Shown here: piece by piece, positions 1 to 8,619 of the stretch
Numbering within the stretch: the first letter of the stretch is position 1
Layout of the letters: each line of letters begins with the position of its first letter
Source: Macrococcus sp. 19Msa1099
Lineage (GTDB): Bacteria > Bacillota > Bacilli > Staphylococcales > Staphylococcaceae
Assembly: GCA_019357535.2 (NCBI GenBank)
Contig: CP079955.1
Location: 992,001-1,056,000 of the forward strand
Reading direction: 5' to 3'
DNA length: 64,000 nucleotides
Notes under the pieces: model-generated
What the model was told of the DNA's origin: nothing
The model's database searches: none
The model's input: the letters and a program-made list of their open reading frames with translations, nothing else
Made by a program: the position numbers and the translations under genes

Positions 1-1
1 T

Positions 2-352
2 ACAGGTGCACTTATGTACATATTTCCCTATTTTAGATTGACAACTATGGAGATAATAGAAGCTGTAGTTGTAGGGATGTTTTTTTCCATATTTTTAATT
101 TTTACATCAAATTTTGAAGTGAAAGACCAGCAGATATATATGAAACGATCTAGATTATTTCCTTTGATTCTCATATCTCTTCTTGTCATCCGCTCAGCAA
201 TGAAATTTTTCCTGAGCAGTTCAATACATCCGGGTCAACTAGCAGGAATGTTCTTCCTGCTAGCCTTCAGTATGATAGTCCCGTGGCGTATTGCGATGTA
301 TAGAAAGTATATGAAAATTGCGCGTACAATAAATAACAGCAGTGAGCATTAG
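2..352 (+). CDS. CcdC-like membrane protein, C-terminal part (5' end outside the window)
   Basis: The frame is open to the left edge. The codons before the first ATG at 14 read TGAL and match the family sequence around the conserved IFPYFR segment, so the ATG at 14 is internal and the start lies off the window. About 115 codons remain. Three hydrophobic segments and the conserved GMFFLLAFSMIVPWRIAM block near the C-terminus identify the CcdC/YneJ family, linked in Bacillus to cytochrome c biogenesis. In B. subtilis ccdC lies beside yneK (DUF2621), and the next gene here is a DUF2621 gene on the opposite strand. Function in this organism is inferred from the family only. Confidence 0.8.
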   Translation, partial: TGALMYIFPYFRLTTMEIIEAVVVGMFFSIFLIFTSNFEVKDQQIYMKRSRLFPLILISLLVIRSAMKFFLSSSIHPGQLAGMFFLLAFSMIVPWRIAMYRKYMKIARTINNSSEH

Positions 353-372
353 CTCACTGCTGTTATTTTTTT
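332..372. terminator. Bidirectional terminator between ccdC-like and DUF2621 genes
   Basis: A perfect 16-bp stem (332-347 with 352-367) closes a 4-nt loop and is followed by T-rich sequence on both sides. The stop of the left gene lies in the loop and the stop of the convergent gene lies in the right arm. Confidence 0.9.
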
Positions 373-848
373 GCGATTTCAGAATGCTCGAAGATTGAGA
401 ACTTCTGCTTTTCGTCATCAGCATATTTAAAATAATGCTCATATGGCGTATAGTCAATATTCAATTGATTGAGTTTTTTCTTCATAAAAGGATGATCGCG
501 TTTTGGAGTCGCAATGATATATCCCCTTAAAATATGATCAAGTTCAATATCTTCTGCACCTTCATCAAGTGCAATCTTCGAAATTCGTCCGGCGATTCTT
601 TCCTTAGCAACTTGTCTGAACAAATCTGGTACAGGGCTGACAAGTTCATTCAGAAGGTTGCGTGCATCGTCATTCCATAACGGAAGGGCTTTATTGATAT
701 AGTATTCCTGCCAGTCCAGTTCACTTTTACCATCGTCTTTCGGCAGCCTCTTTAGAAACTTTCTGAACATAAAGAACCCACCGATAGTAAGCAACCCCAT
801 AAAGAGTATTGTCCATAAAAAAATTAAAATAATAAACCATTCATTCAC
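363..848 (-). CDS. DUF2621 (YneK-like) membrane-anchored protein
   Basis: A 161-residue protein with one N-terminal membrane segment (about residues 5-28) and a soluble charged remainder. The RALPLWN-like segment, the GRISKIALDEGA stretch and the overall length fit DUF2621, the family of B. subtilis YneK, whose role is unknown. The ATG at 848 has a GAGGTGA SD upstream. It converges on the ccdC-like gene, the same neighbour as in Bacillus, which supports the family call. No catalytic motif is visible. Confidence 0.75.
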   Translation of the reverse strand: MNEWFIILIFLWTILFMGLLTIGGFFMFRKFLKRLPKDDGKSELDWQEYYINKALPLWNDDARNLLNELVSPVPDLFRQVAKERIAGRISKIALDEGAEDIELDHILRGYIIATPKRDHPFMKKKLNQLNIDYTPYEHYFKYADDEKQKFSIFEHSEIAKK

Positions 849-941
849 GTCATCACCTCATCACATATTATATAGAACTGAAAATGTAATGTCTATCTAA
901 TAAAGATATGACGATATATATAGCGTAAAGGAGGTGAAACA

Positions 942-1142
942 ATGATAAAGGATGTTATTCTCGAGCTTGCTTTTGTTAAAGAAGTTACAGAAGAAGGTAA
1001 ATCTATTATGAAAACACGTAGATTCAATCAGGTCGTTCTGAACATCACAGATGAAGAAGCGCGTGCTTTTGCGCTATTAGTTTCAAGACTTACTGGTGAG
1101 GTTTATGTATCTGTGAATAAGATTGAAAAGAAAGAAATATAA
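942..1142 (+). CDS. DUF1659 small protein
   Basis: A 66-residue protein preceded by a strong AAAGGAGGTGAAACA SD. The length, the ITDEEARAFALLVSRLTG core and the pairing with a DUF2922 gene fit DUF1659. These two small families usually occur together in Firmicutes just upstream of sbcD or yneN-type genes. No function is established. No signal peptide or membrane segment is present. Confidence 0.8.
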   Translation: MIKDVILELAFVKEVTEEGKSIMKTRRFNQVVLNITDEEARAFALLVSRLTGEVYVSVNKIEKKEI

Positions 1143-1165
1143 AAATTTAAGAAAGGAGAGATAAG

Positions 1166-1384
1166 ATGAAAACACTTCAGCTTAATTTTGTTACAGAAAT
1201 CGGAAAGAATTATACGATGTCAATCATAAGACCTAAAGAAGGGGTGACATCTGAAGAGGTATTACAAGTAATGGAATCTTTGATCAGTCAAAATTATATC
1301 ACGACAAATTCAGGTGCATTAAAAGCGATTAAATCTGCAAAACTAATTGATCGTACGGAACAGATTTTATTTGAAAATAAATAA
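1166..1384 (+). CDS. DUF2922 small protein
   Basis: A 72-residue protein, 23 nt after the DUF1659 gene, with SD GAAAGGAGAG. The LNFVTEIGKNYTMSI start and the A-x-x-I-x-S-A-x-L-I-D-R-T end are typical of DUF2922. It is probably co-transcribed with the DUF1659 gene and closed by the hairpin at 1409. Function is unknown. Confidence 0.8.
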   Translation: MKTLQLNFVTEIGKNYTMSIIRPKEGVTSEEVLQVMESLISQNYITTNSGALKAIKSAKLIDRTEQILFENK

Positions 1385-1408
1385 TAATGATCTCCCTGTC
1401 ATTATCAG

Positions 1409-1438
1409 CACATCTCAGCAATGAGATGTGTTTTTTAG
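1409..1438 (+). terminator. Terminator of the DUF1659-DUF2922 pair
   Basis: A 9-bp perfect stem (1409-1417 with 1422-1430), GCAA loop, then six T. It separates the small-gene pair from sbcD. Confidence 0.85.
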
Positions 1439-1462
1439 TATAATGATGTATGAGGTGAGCAC

Positions 1463-2581
1463 ATGAAAATCATGCATTTAGGGGACTTGCATATTGGCAA
1501 GACAATTAATCAGCAGAATTTATTAGAAGAGCAATCGATATTATTGAATAGGCTGGTTCAAGATATCAGGGAAGCGTCAATTGATGTATTAGTGATTGCT
1601 GGAGATATCTATGATCGTTCAATCCCTTCCAGGGAGGCAATGAAGGTGTTTGAAACCTTTATCTATGAAGTGAACCAGGTGCAGAAAATTCCTGTACTGC
1701 TGATCAGTGGTAATCATGATAGCGCAGAACGTCTTGGCTATGGTAAGGCTTGGTATAAAGGGCATGAGATGCATATCGGCACTACAATTGATGATGCTTT
1801 GAATCCGGTTTCGATCGATGGAGTTGACTTTTATCTTGTCCCTTACGTAGAACCGGTTGTTGCACGACACTACTTTGAAGACGATAGTATTCGCACGCAT
1901 CATGATACATATAAGAGAATCATTGAACAAATTGAACAGCGTATCGATAAAGGCAGAATAAACATTTTAGTAAGCCATCTATTTGTTACAGGAGGTATGA
2001 CAACTGAGTCCGAAAGAGAAATCATCGTAGGTACAATAGAGAATGTCTCGCTCAAGCTTTTTGATGCATTCGATTATGTAATGCTCGGACATCTTCATAC
2101 ACCTGACGCAATACGTGATGAAAAAGTGTTCTATAGTGGAAGTATCATGAAATATTCGTTCGATGAAGTGCATCAAAGAAAGGGTTACAGAATTTTTGAT
2201 CTTAAAAAGCAGCAGGTTAGTTTTATTACATTGTCACCCCCGAGAGATCTGGAATATGCTACTGGAACGTTTGGAGATGCAATTAAAATGAAGTTAGCTG
2301 TAGATAGGAATTCATATTTAAAGCTTGAGTTAAGTGACATGGAGCATATTAATGATCCGATGTTCAAGCTTAAGCAAGTATATCCGTATCTATTAGAATT
2401 AAAGCCAATGATAAACAATAGGGATATTCATTATAAACAAAGAGAAGTACAGCAGCTCTCACATCTGGAACTTGTCAAACAGTTTTATTTAGATATGACG
2501 GATAGTGAGATGGATGAAACGCAGACGTTATTAATAGAACAGCTTATTAATGAAAGTAGGTTAATGGATGAGACCGATTAA
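1463..2581 (+). CDS. sbcD: Exonuclease subunit SbcD (Mre11 family)
   Basis: Nuclease subunit of the SbcCD complex, which opens hairpins and trims DNA ends during repair. All metallophosphoesterase motifs are present in 372 residues: GDLHIGK (D8, H10), GDIYD (D48), GNHD (N84, H85), SH at 171-172 and GHLH at 209-212. A C-terminal cap region follows, as is usual for SbcD. The SD is GAGGTGA before ATG 1463. The end overlaps sbcC by 14 nt, so the two are translationally coupled. Confidence 0.95.
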   Translation: MKIMHLGDLHIGKTINQQNLLEEQSILLNRLVQDIREASIDVLVIAGDIYDRSIPSREAMKVFETFIYEVNQVQKIPVLLISGNHDSAERLGYGKAWYKGHEMHIGTTIDDALNPVSIDGVDFYLVPYVEPVVARHYFEDDSIRTHHDTYKRIIEQIEQRIDKGRINILVSHLFVTGGMTTESEREIIVGTIENVSLKLFDAFDYVMLGHLHTPDAIRDEKVFYSGSIMKYSFDEVHQRKGYRIFDLKKQQVSFITLSPPRDLEYATGTFGDAIKMKLAVDRNSYLKLELSDMEHINDPMFKLKQVYPYLLELKPMINNRDIHYKQREVQQLSHLELVKQFYLDMTDSEMDETQTLLIEQLINESRLMDETD

Positions 2582-5500
2582 GTTAGAGATTCAGCATTTT
2601 GGACCATTTAAAAATGAAACGATTGACTTTAAGCAGCTGAATAACCATACACTTTTTCTTATTAGTGGTAAGACAGGTTCAGGAAAGACTACCATTTTTG
2701 ATGCGATGATGTATGCCCTTTATGGCACGGCGTCCACTTCTTCCAGAAATCATAAGGCGATGAGAAATAAACACGCATACGATGAAGAAGAGACGATGAT
2801 TAAATTTCAATTTTCCATCAAGGATAAACAATATTTAATTATTCGCAATTTACCACACATAAAGGCAGGGAATAAGACGCCGATCACATCTAAATTAGAA
2901 GTTTATGAAATCCATGACAATGAGAAGCGCTTAATCAGTACCAATAAAAAGACCGAGACAAACCAGCTGATTGTAGATATCGTCAAGCTGCAGGCAGATC
3001 AGTTTAGACAAATCCTTATACTGCCGCAAGGGGAATTTAAAAATTTTCTTGTATCAGATAGCGAAAGTAAGAATGAGATATTAAGAACACTGTTCGATAC
3101 GAAGCATCTTGAGCTGATGGTCAAGCGATTAAAGGAGAATGTTGATGATAAAATCGATGCTATAAGAATGAAGGAAAAAGAGATTGAATTCCATATACAG
3201 CAGCTCGGTGTCGGGTTTCCGCCATATATGGTTACTTACGACGAACAGATCCGTACAGCTAACTTGTATTACGAAGCGTTACAAAAGGTCTTTTCACAGA
3301 ACATATCAGAATTAAATGATAAATCAAATGAACTGAAGCTTAAAGGAGACGCCTTGAAAGCGGCGGAGATATTAAATAATAATATACAATCTGTCAAGCA
3401 GCATAAACATCAGCTAGCAATGTTATATGAACAGCGTGAAGAAATAGAGAATACACAAAAAACGGTTCAGCAACTCGTGCAGTTCGAATCCTACCTTTCC
3501 TGTATCAGTCAGCTGGAGAAATTGAAGAAAGATGATGCGCATTTAAGCGTGCAAAAAAAGGATGAAGAACAACAGATTAGTGAAAATAAGGATAAGCTTC
3601 AGCAACTGAAAAGTGCATTAAACGAAGTTATGCAAGATGATGAAGAAATGAAGCGGCTCAATCATCAATTAATAGAACAGGAAAGATTTGTCGATGAAAA
3701 ATACCATGGTCTAGAAGAAGATGTCAATACGCTAAATGAACTGAAAAATGAAACGACAGCATTGAGCGATAAGCTATCAAGTACACATCAAGCAAATGAG
3801 ACCATTCAAAGTTCCCTAGAAGCGTTGATTCAAGAAAAGACAAAATTATATGAAGAAAAGGTGAAGCTTCAGAATCATATTCGTGATAATGAAACGATTA
3901 TCTCATTGATCAACGAATATGATTCACATTATAAAGCATTGCAAGCGATTAAAGAAAATCAGGACATGCTAACAGAAGAACTATTGTCATGTGAATCACT
4001 TATCGAACGTTTTAATTTCGGAGATGATCTGCTGGATATTGATGCAGTGGACTCTATTCGTGCACAATTGAAAATAGGTCAAAATTGTCCGGTGTGTAAT
4101 CATATCGTCACCGAGAAAACGGATGGTGTTCATCATGAATACCATAACCTTGTACAAAGAAGGATGACGTTGTCACGTGAACAAGAGGCCAATGCAACTA
4201 AGATAGAGTGGATTGAAGCGTTGATGAAGGCAGTCACCGATAAGTTACTTGCATATGAGCAGTTTAAAGTTACTTATAAACATGAAGATATGCAAAATAC
4301 TGGTGAACTGCTTATTCATGAACAAGAGATGTTAACGCAGAAACTTGAAACGCTCAATGACCATTTAAATCATATCGATCACGAGTACGAGGACCTGAGT
4401 AATGAACTTAAAAATAACAAAGCCTCCATTATCTCCTTAAAAGACGTTATCGATGCAAATGAGAAAAAGATCAATGAACGCAATGGTAAAAAAGAGCGAT
4501 ATCATACATTTGTATCATTCACAGGGTTTAAGAATTATGATGATTTCAAGGCTCAGTTTGATGAGAAAAGGGATCTCTATGAAAATTATGATAAGCATCT
4601 GAATCATCTAAACGAAACGATTGCCTCTTGTTCAGAACTCATCCGATCAAAAGAGAATATCGTGGATAAATATAATACCCATCTTATCTATAACGAAAAA
4701 TTATTAAGCCAATTAGAATCAACAAAAAACTCATTTCATATATCGGATAAAATAGTGGATGAATATATGGACAAAGATATAGAGCAAGAACTAGAAACGT
4801 TGCAGAGTGCTGTTGAAAGTTATTATAAAGATATTCATTTTCATGAAAATACGATAAAGACCTTAGAGGATTTGATTGGCGGAAAAAAAGCCCCTGATAT
4901 TGAAAAGCTGTCAAATGAATATGCTGAGCTATCGTCTAAAGCGAAAGCGTTTGAACAAGCAATCAATGATGAGCGTAGTCAGTTAAAGCTGATGAACAAT
5001 ATTATAATGCAGCTGGAAGTAGTACATAAAAGTTATGTCAAGCAGATGGAGGATATAGGTTCTGAGATCAGACTTTTCGAAGTACTGAACGGAAAGAATA
5101 CTTTAAAACTATCAATCGAAAATTATGTGCTCGTATACTATCTGGAACAAATACTTCTGTTAGCTAATGAAAGGTTACTTCAGATGACCCATAACCGATA
5201 CAAGCTCGTAAGGAAAAAGGAGGTTCACTCCAGAAAAAAAAGTGGGCTTGAAATTGAAGTCTTCGATTATCACACAAATAATGTGAGGGATATTACAACG
5301 CTTTCTGGAGGTGAAACATTTATCGCCTCTTTATCATTAGCGCTAGGCTTAAGTGATTACGTCATGCAGATTTCAGGTGGAATCAATCTGGAGTCGGTGT
5401 TCATTGATGAAGGTTTCGGAAGTTTAGATAGTGATACGCTTGAGACAGCAATTGAAGTTCTGATCGAACTCCAGCAGACCGGAAAACTGATCGGTATAAT

Positions 5501-5594
5501 TAGTCATGTACAATCGCTCCAGGAAAATATGCCTGCGATATTAAAGGTTAGAACTGACGGTTTTAATAGTGATACAGAATTTCAGTTGAAGTAA
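2568..5594 (+). CDS. sbcC: Exonuclease subunit SbcC (Rad50 family ATPase)
   Basis: The SMC-like partner of SbcD, 1008 residues, the usual length. Walker A GKTGSGKTT is at 34-42, long charged coiled-coil arms flank a CPVC zinc hook at 507-510, the ABC signature LSGGE is at 912-916 and Walker B with the D-loop (FIDEGFGSLD) is at 945-954. All motifs needed for ATPase activity and hook dimerisation are intact. It starts inside the end of sbcD. Confidence 0.96.
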   Translation: MRPIKLEIQHFGPFKNETIDFKQLNNHTLFLISGKTGSGKTTIFDAMMYALYGTASTSSRNHKAMRNKHAYDEEETMIKFQFSIKDKQYLIIRNLPHIKAGNKTPITSKLEVYEIHDNEKRLISTNKKTETNQLIVDIVKLQADQFRQILILPQGEFKNFLVSDSESKNEILRTLFDTKHLELMVKRLKENVDDKIDAIRMKEKEIEFHIQQLGVGFPPYMVTYDEQIRTANLYYEALQKVFSQNISELNDKSNELKLKGDALKAAEILNNNIQSVKQHKHQLAMLYEQREEIENTQKTVQQLVQFESYLSCISQLEKLKKDDAHLSVQKKDEEQQISENKDKLQQLKSALNEVMQDDEEMKRLNHQLIEQERFVDEKYHGLEEDVNTLNELKNETTALSDKLSSTHQANETIQSSLEALIQEKTKLYEEKVKLQNHIRDNETIISLINEYDSHYKALQAIKENQDMLTEELLSCESLIERFNFGDDLLDIDAVDSIRAQLKIGQNCPVCNHIVTEKTDGVHHEYHNLVQRRMTLSREQEANATKIEWIEALMKAVTDKLLAYEQFKVTYKHEDMQNTGELLIHEQEMLTQKLETLNDHLNHIDHEYEDLSNELKNNKASIISLKDVIDANEKKINERNGKKERYHTFVSFTGFKNYDDFKAQFDEKRDLYENYDKHLNHLNETIASCSELIRSKENIVDKYNTHLIYNEKLLSQLESTKNSFHISDKIVDEYMDKDIEQELETLQSAVESYYKDIHFHENTIKTLEDLIGGKKAPDIEKLSNEYAELSSKAKAFEQAINDERSQLKLMNNIIMQLEVVHKSYVKQMEDIGSEIRLFEVLNGKNTLKLSIENYVLVYYLEQILLLANERLLQMTHNRYKLVRKKEVHSRKKSGLEIEVFDYHTNNVRDITTLSGGETFIASLSLALGLSDYVMQISGGINLESVFIDEGFGSLDSDTLETAIEVLIELQQTGKLIGIISHVQSLQENMPAILKVRTDGFNSDTEFQLK

Positions 5595-5686
5595 TTGTAA
5601 CAACTATGTCAAATTTATATGAAGTATGGACTTTTAATTGATAGTCAGTTTGCTATAGTATTATATGAATACATAAGGAGGTCACT

Positions 5687-6310
5687 ATGAAGCAGTTAAA
5701 TATTTTCTTAATATTATTTTTAGCATTAATAATATCAGCGTGCAGTAATTCAAGATTAGAACCAAAGTCTTTATATGGCAATACAATGACTGAGTTCAGT
5801 GGAACGGATGAAACCGGTAAGTCAATTTCAAATAAAGATCTTAAAGGAAAGGTCTGGCTAGTGGATTTTATCTTTACTAACTGTGAAACAGTCTGTCCAC
5901 CCATGACTTATAATATGAGTCAGGTTGTCGATCAGCTTGAGAAGGATGGCGTCAGTCATGATGATTATGGCATCATCAGCTTTAGTGTCGATCCTAAGAA
6001 AGATACGCCAAAGAAACTTAGTGACTATATCAATCAGCATAATCCTCCAAAAGGGATTTGGAAAGCTGTGACACAGTATGATGAGAAGTTTATCAGACAG
6101 TTTGCAGAAGAGAACTTCAAAACTATCGTCGTTCCACCTACAGCCAATAACTCACAGGCTACACATGGTACATCGTTTTATCTTGTTGATCAGAATGGGA
6201 TGATAATAAAAGATTATGCGGGAAAAGATACTGGAGATAAAAAATTTCCGAAGTCAGAAATTGTGGAAGACGTTAAAACGATGATCGAAGAAGGACCGTA
6301 TAAAAAATAA
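5687..6310 (+). CDS. SCO1/SenC family lipoprotein
   Basis: A 207-residue thioredoxin-fold protein with a lipoprotein signal (hydrophobic segment then ISAC, lipid Cys19). The copper/redox motif is CETVCP (C66, C70), with the third ligand H160 in THGTSFYLVD, so the copper site is complete. SCO proteins deliver copper to, or keep reduced, the CuA site of cytochrome oxidase outside the membrane. The SD is TAAGGAGGTCACT. It is monocistronic with its own terminator. No oxidase gene is in the window. Confidence 0.9.
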   Translation: MKQLNIFLILFLALIISACSNSRLEPKSLYGNTMTEFSGTDETGKSISNKDLKGKVWLVDFIFTNCETVCPPMTYNMSQVVDQLEKDGVSHDDYGIISFSVDPKKDTPKKLSDYINQHNPPKGIWKAVTQYDEKFIRQFAEENFKTIVVPPTANNSQATHGTSFYLVDQNGMIIKDYAGKDTGDKKFPKSEIVEDVKTMIEEGPYKK

Positions 6311-6340
6311 AAAAACTTCACCATGATGGTGAAGTTTTTT
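6310..6340. terminator. Bidirectional terminator between the SCO gene and mscL
   Basis: A 13-bp stem (6310-6322 with 6328-6340) with A and T runs at either base serves both convergent genes. Confidence 0.88.
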
Positions 6341-6707
6341 ATTTGGAGCGTAATAAGTCTCTGATTTCAGTTAATAACACTGTATTCTCTTCGACTGCTT
6401 CTTCAACTTCTTCAACGTCGCTTTTACGCGTAATCTTATTGATAAGTTTAATAAACAAGAAGATTGCACCTGCAACGATTAAGAAATCGATGATTGATTG
6501 AATGAAGACACCGTATTTGATTCCTTTATAAGCCCAGCTTGATGCAAAATCTGTATTTCCAAAAATAAGACCAATGACCGGCATAATTACATCAGCCACT
6601 AATGAAGAAACAATTTTACCAAATGCACCCCCAATAACAACTGCGACAGCTAAATCAAGTACATTTCCTTTTACAGCAAACTCTTTGAATTCTTTTAATA
6701 TAGACAT
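6339..6707 (-). CDS. mscL: Large-conductance mechanosensitive channel MscL
   Basis: A 122-residue channel that releases solutes on hypo-osmotic shock. The N-terminal amphipathic helix ([31 protein letters not shown]) with its small-residue pore helix, a second membrane helix (about 68-90) and an acidic C-terminal helix match MscL throughout. The divergent neighbour is a betaine transporter, so both sides of osmotic adjustment sit together. AGGAGG-like sequence precedes the ATG at 6707. Confidence 0.95.
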   Translation of the reverse strand: MSILKEFKEFAVKGNVLDLAVAVVIGGAFGKIVSSLVADVIMPVIGLIFGNTDFASSWAYKGIKYGVFIQSIIDFLIVAGAIFLFIKLINKITRKSDVEEVEEAVEENTVLLTEIRDLLRSK

Positions 6708-6825
6708 GTATAGTCACCTCCTACTATATTTAGTTTACATTGTAACATTTTAAAAATCAATTCATTTTCATAAATTATTTATAGTTGCCTACTTTAAAAA
6801 TTAGGATTTGAAAAAACGTTTCTAT

Positions 6826-6854
6826 TTGTGTAATTAATTATAGTTTGTTATACT
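6826..6854 (+). promoter_or_regulatory. Promoter of the BCCT transporter gene
   Basis: TTGTGT at 6826-6831, a 17-bp spacer and TATACT at 6849-6854 form a good housekeeping promoter. Transcription from it would begin near 6861, past the upstream in-frame ATG at 6845. That supports the later start at 6896. A cre-like GAAAAAACGTTTCT lies just upstream, but it lacks the full consensus. Confidence 0.65.
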
Positions 6855-6895
6855 TAGAACTGTTTTTTAAAATTTTAATTTGGAAGGAGTATTTT

Positions 6896-8446
6896 ATGAC
6901 ATCAGGAAAAAAATTGACACCTGTATTTTTTATTGCGTTATCACTTGTAATCATTACTGTTTTGTTAGGTGTAATAAGTCCGTCGGGATTTGGTGAGGTT
7001 ACGAGCCAGATTAATGCATTCATTACAAAATATTTCGGTTGGTATTATGTAATGATTACGTCGATATTTGTATTTGCCTGTTTGTTTCTGATTCTTAGCC
7101 CTATCGGTAAACTAAAATTAGGTAAGCCATCAGATAAACCAGAATTTAGTACAATATCTTGGTTTGCGATGTTATTTAGCGCAGGGATGGGTATCGGACT
7201 CGTATTCTATGGTGCTGCAGAACCATTAAGCCACTTTATAAAATCACCAACAGCTGATGCTCAGTCAGATGAAGCGATGATGGATGCATTTCGCTATACG
7301 TTCTTTCATTGGGGATTTCACGCATGGGCTACATATGGAATAGTCGCTTTAGGCCTTGCATATGCTCAATTCAGAAAAGGTGAAGCGGGATTATTATCAA
7401 AGACATTAAGACCATTGCTTGGCGATAGAGTAGATGGTATTTTAGGAACAATCATTGATGTACTTGCAGTATTTGCAACTGTAGTTGGGGTTGCAGTTTC
7501 ATTAGGAATGGGTGCTCAGCAGATCAATGGTGGTTTGCATTTCTTGTTCGATGTACCAAATACGATTAACGTAAAGTTAATAATCATTGTCGTTGTTACT
7601 ATATTATTCTTAATGAGTGCTTGGAGTGGTCTATCAAAAGGGATACAGATTTTAAGTAATTTTAATATAGGGATAGCAACATTATTACTTGTTGCAGTTC
7701 TCTTTTTAGGTCCAACAGTGTTAATTATGAATATATTTTCAACATCGTTAGGGAACTTGCTGCAGAACTTCTTGTCTATGAGTTTTGATGCTGCACCTTT
7801 AGACCAGTCGAAACGTGAGTGGATGAACGGCTGGACAATCTACTATTGGGGTTGGTGGATGAGCTGGAGTCCATTTGTTGGTATATTCATTGCGCGAGTT
7901 TCTAAAGGACGAACAATTCGAGAGTTTTTAATCGGTGTATTACTCGTTCCTACGATTATCAGTATGCTGTGGTTTAGTGTCTTCGGTGTAAGTGGGATAC
8001 AGATATTTAAGAAATTCCCTGAAATTGGTGACCTTGCTGTTGAAACACAGCTGTTCGCAATATTCGAGCATATGCCGATGGCGATGGGATTATCATTAAT
8101 AGCATTACTTCTAATTTGTACTTTCTTTATTACATCAGCTGACTCAGCGACATTTGTACTGGGTATGCAATCTACAAATGGATCGCTTGAGCCCGCAAAC
8201 AACATCAAGGTGATATGGGGACTGGCACAGTCAATTATTGCTGCGGTACTTTTATATGCTGGGGGACTGAGTGCCTTACAAAGTGCAGCGATCATCGTAG
8301 CTTTTCCATTTTCGTTTGTACTTATACTGATGCTGTTATCATTATATAAAGATGGCAATGCAGAACGTATGAGAATAGGCCTCACGTTAAAACCTGATAA
8401 GAAATTCAGAAAATCATATCAAGAAAATCAAAATAACCAAAAATAA
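6896..8446 (+). CDS. opuD: Glycine betaine transporter, BCCT family (OpuD-like)
   Basis: A 516-residue, 12-helix carrier. The GMGIGLVFYGAAEP motif and the tryptophan-rich WTIYYWGWWMSWSPFVG betaine-binding box are intact, followed by FIARVSKGRTIREF. BCCT carriers with this glycine-rich motif are sodium-coupled and take up glycine betaine as an osmoprotectant. The start at 6896 is chosen because GGAAGGAG sits 7 nt upstream and the promoter lies over the earlier ATG. Substrate (betaine rather than choline or carnitine) is inferred from the family and from staphylococcal synteny. Confidence 0.9.
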   Translation: MTSGKKLTPVFFIALSLVIITVLLGVISPSGFGEVTSQINAFITKYFGWYYVMITSIFVFACLFLILSPIGKLKLGKPSDKPEFSTISWFAMLFSAGMGIGLVFYGAAEPLSHFIKSPTADAQSDEAMMDAFRYTFFHWGFHAWATYGIVALGLAYAQFRKGEAGLLSKTLRPLLGDRVDGILGTIIDVLAVFATVVGVAVSLGMGAQQINGGLHFLFDVPNTINVKLIIIVVVTILFLMSAWSGLSKGIQILSNFNIGIATLLLVAVLFLGPTVLIMNIFSTSLGNLLQNFLSMSFDAAPLDQSKREWMNGWTIYYWGWWMSWSPFVGIFIARVSKGRTIREFLIGVLLVPTIISMLWFSVFGVSGIQIFKKFPEIGDLAVETQLFAIFEHMPMAMGLSLIALLLICTFFITSADSATFVLGMQSTNGSLEPANNIKVIWGLAQSIIAAVLLYAGGLSALQSAAIIVAFPFSFVLILMLLSLYKDGNAERMRIGLTLKPDKKFRKSYQENQNNQK

Positions 8447-8454
8447 TAAATTTT

Positions 8455-8502
8455 AAAATACCTGTCGACAAATCAATTGTGAATTGTCGACAGGTATTTT
8501 TT
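8455..8502 (+). terminator. Terminator after the BCCT gene
   Basis: Arms AAAATACCTGTCGACA (8455-8470) and its complement (8485-8500) form a 16-bp stem with a T-rich end. Confidence 0.85.
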
Positions 8503-8619
8503 ATAAGTAAAACTTATAGCTAAGTATAGCTAATTTGGAATGTGATAATATTTACTTCTTATAAAATATTGATTAGAATGAATATGTAAAGGCTTTATCA
8601 ATAAATAGGGGGAACACAT

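Noticed and set aside
6808-6824. Possible CcpA cre site before the betaine transporter gene
   Set aside because: GAAAAAACGTTTCT lacks the TG...CA ends with correct spacing, so it does not meet the consensus.
7843-8385. 180-codon minus-strand ORF inside the betaine transporter gene
   Set aside because: Antisense shadow of a conserved coding region with no initiation signal.
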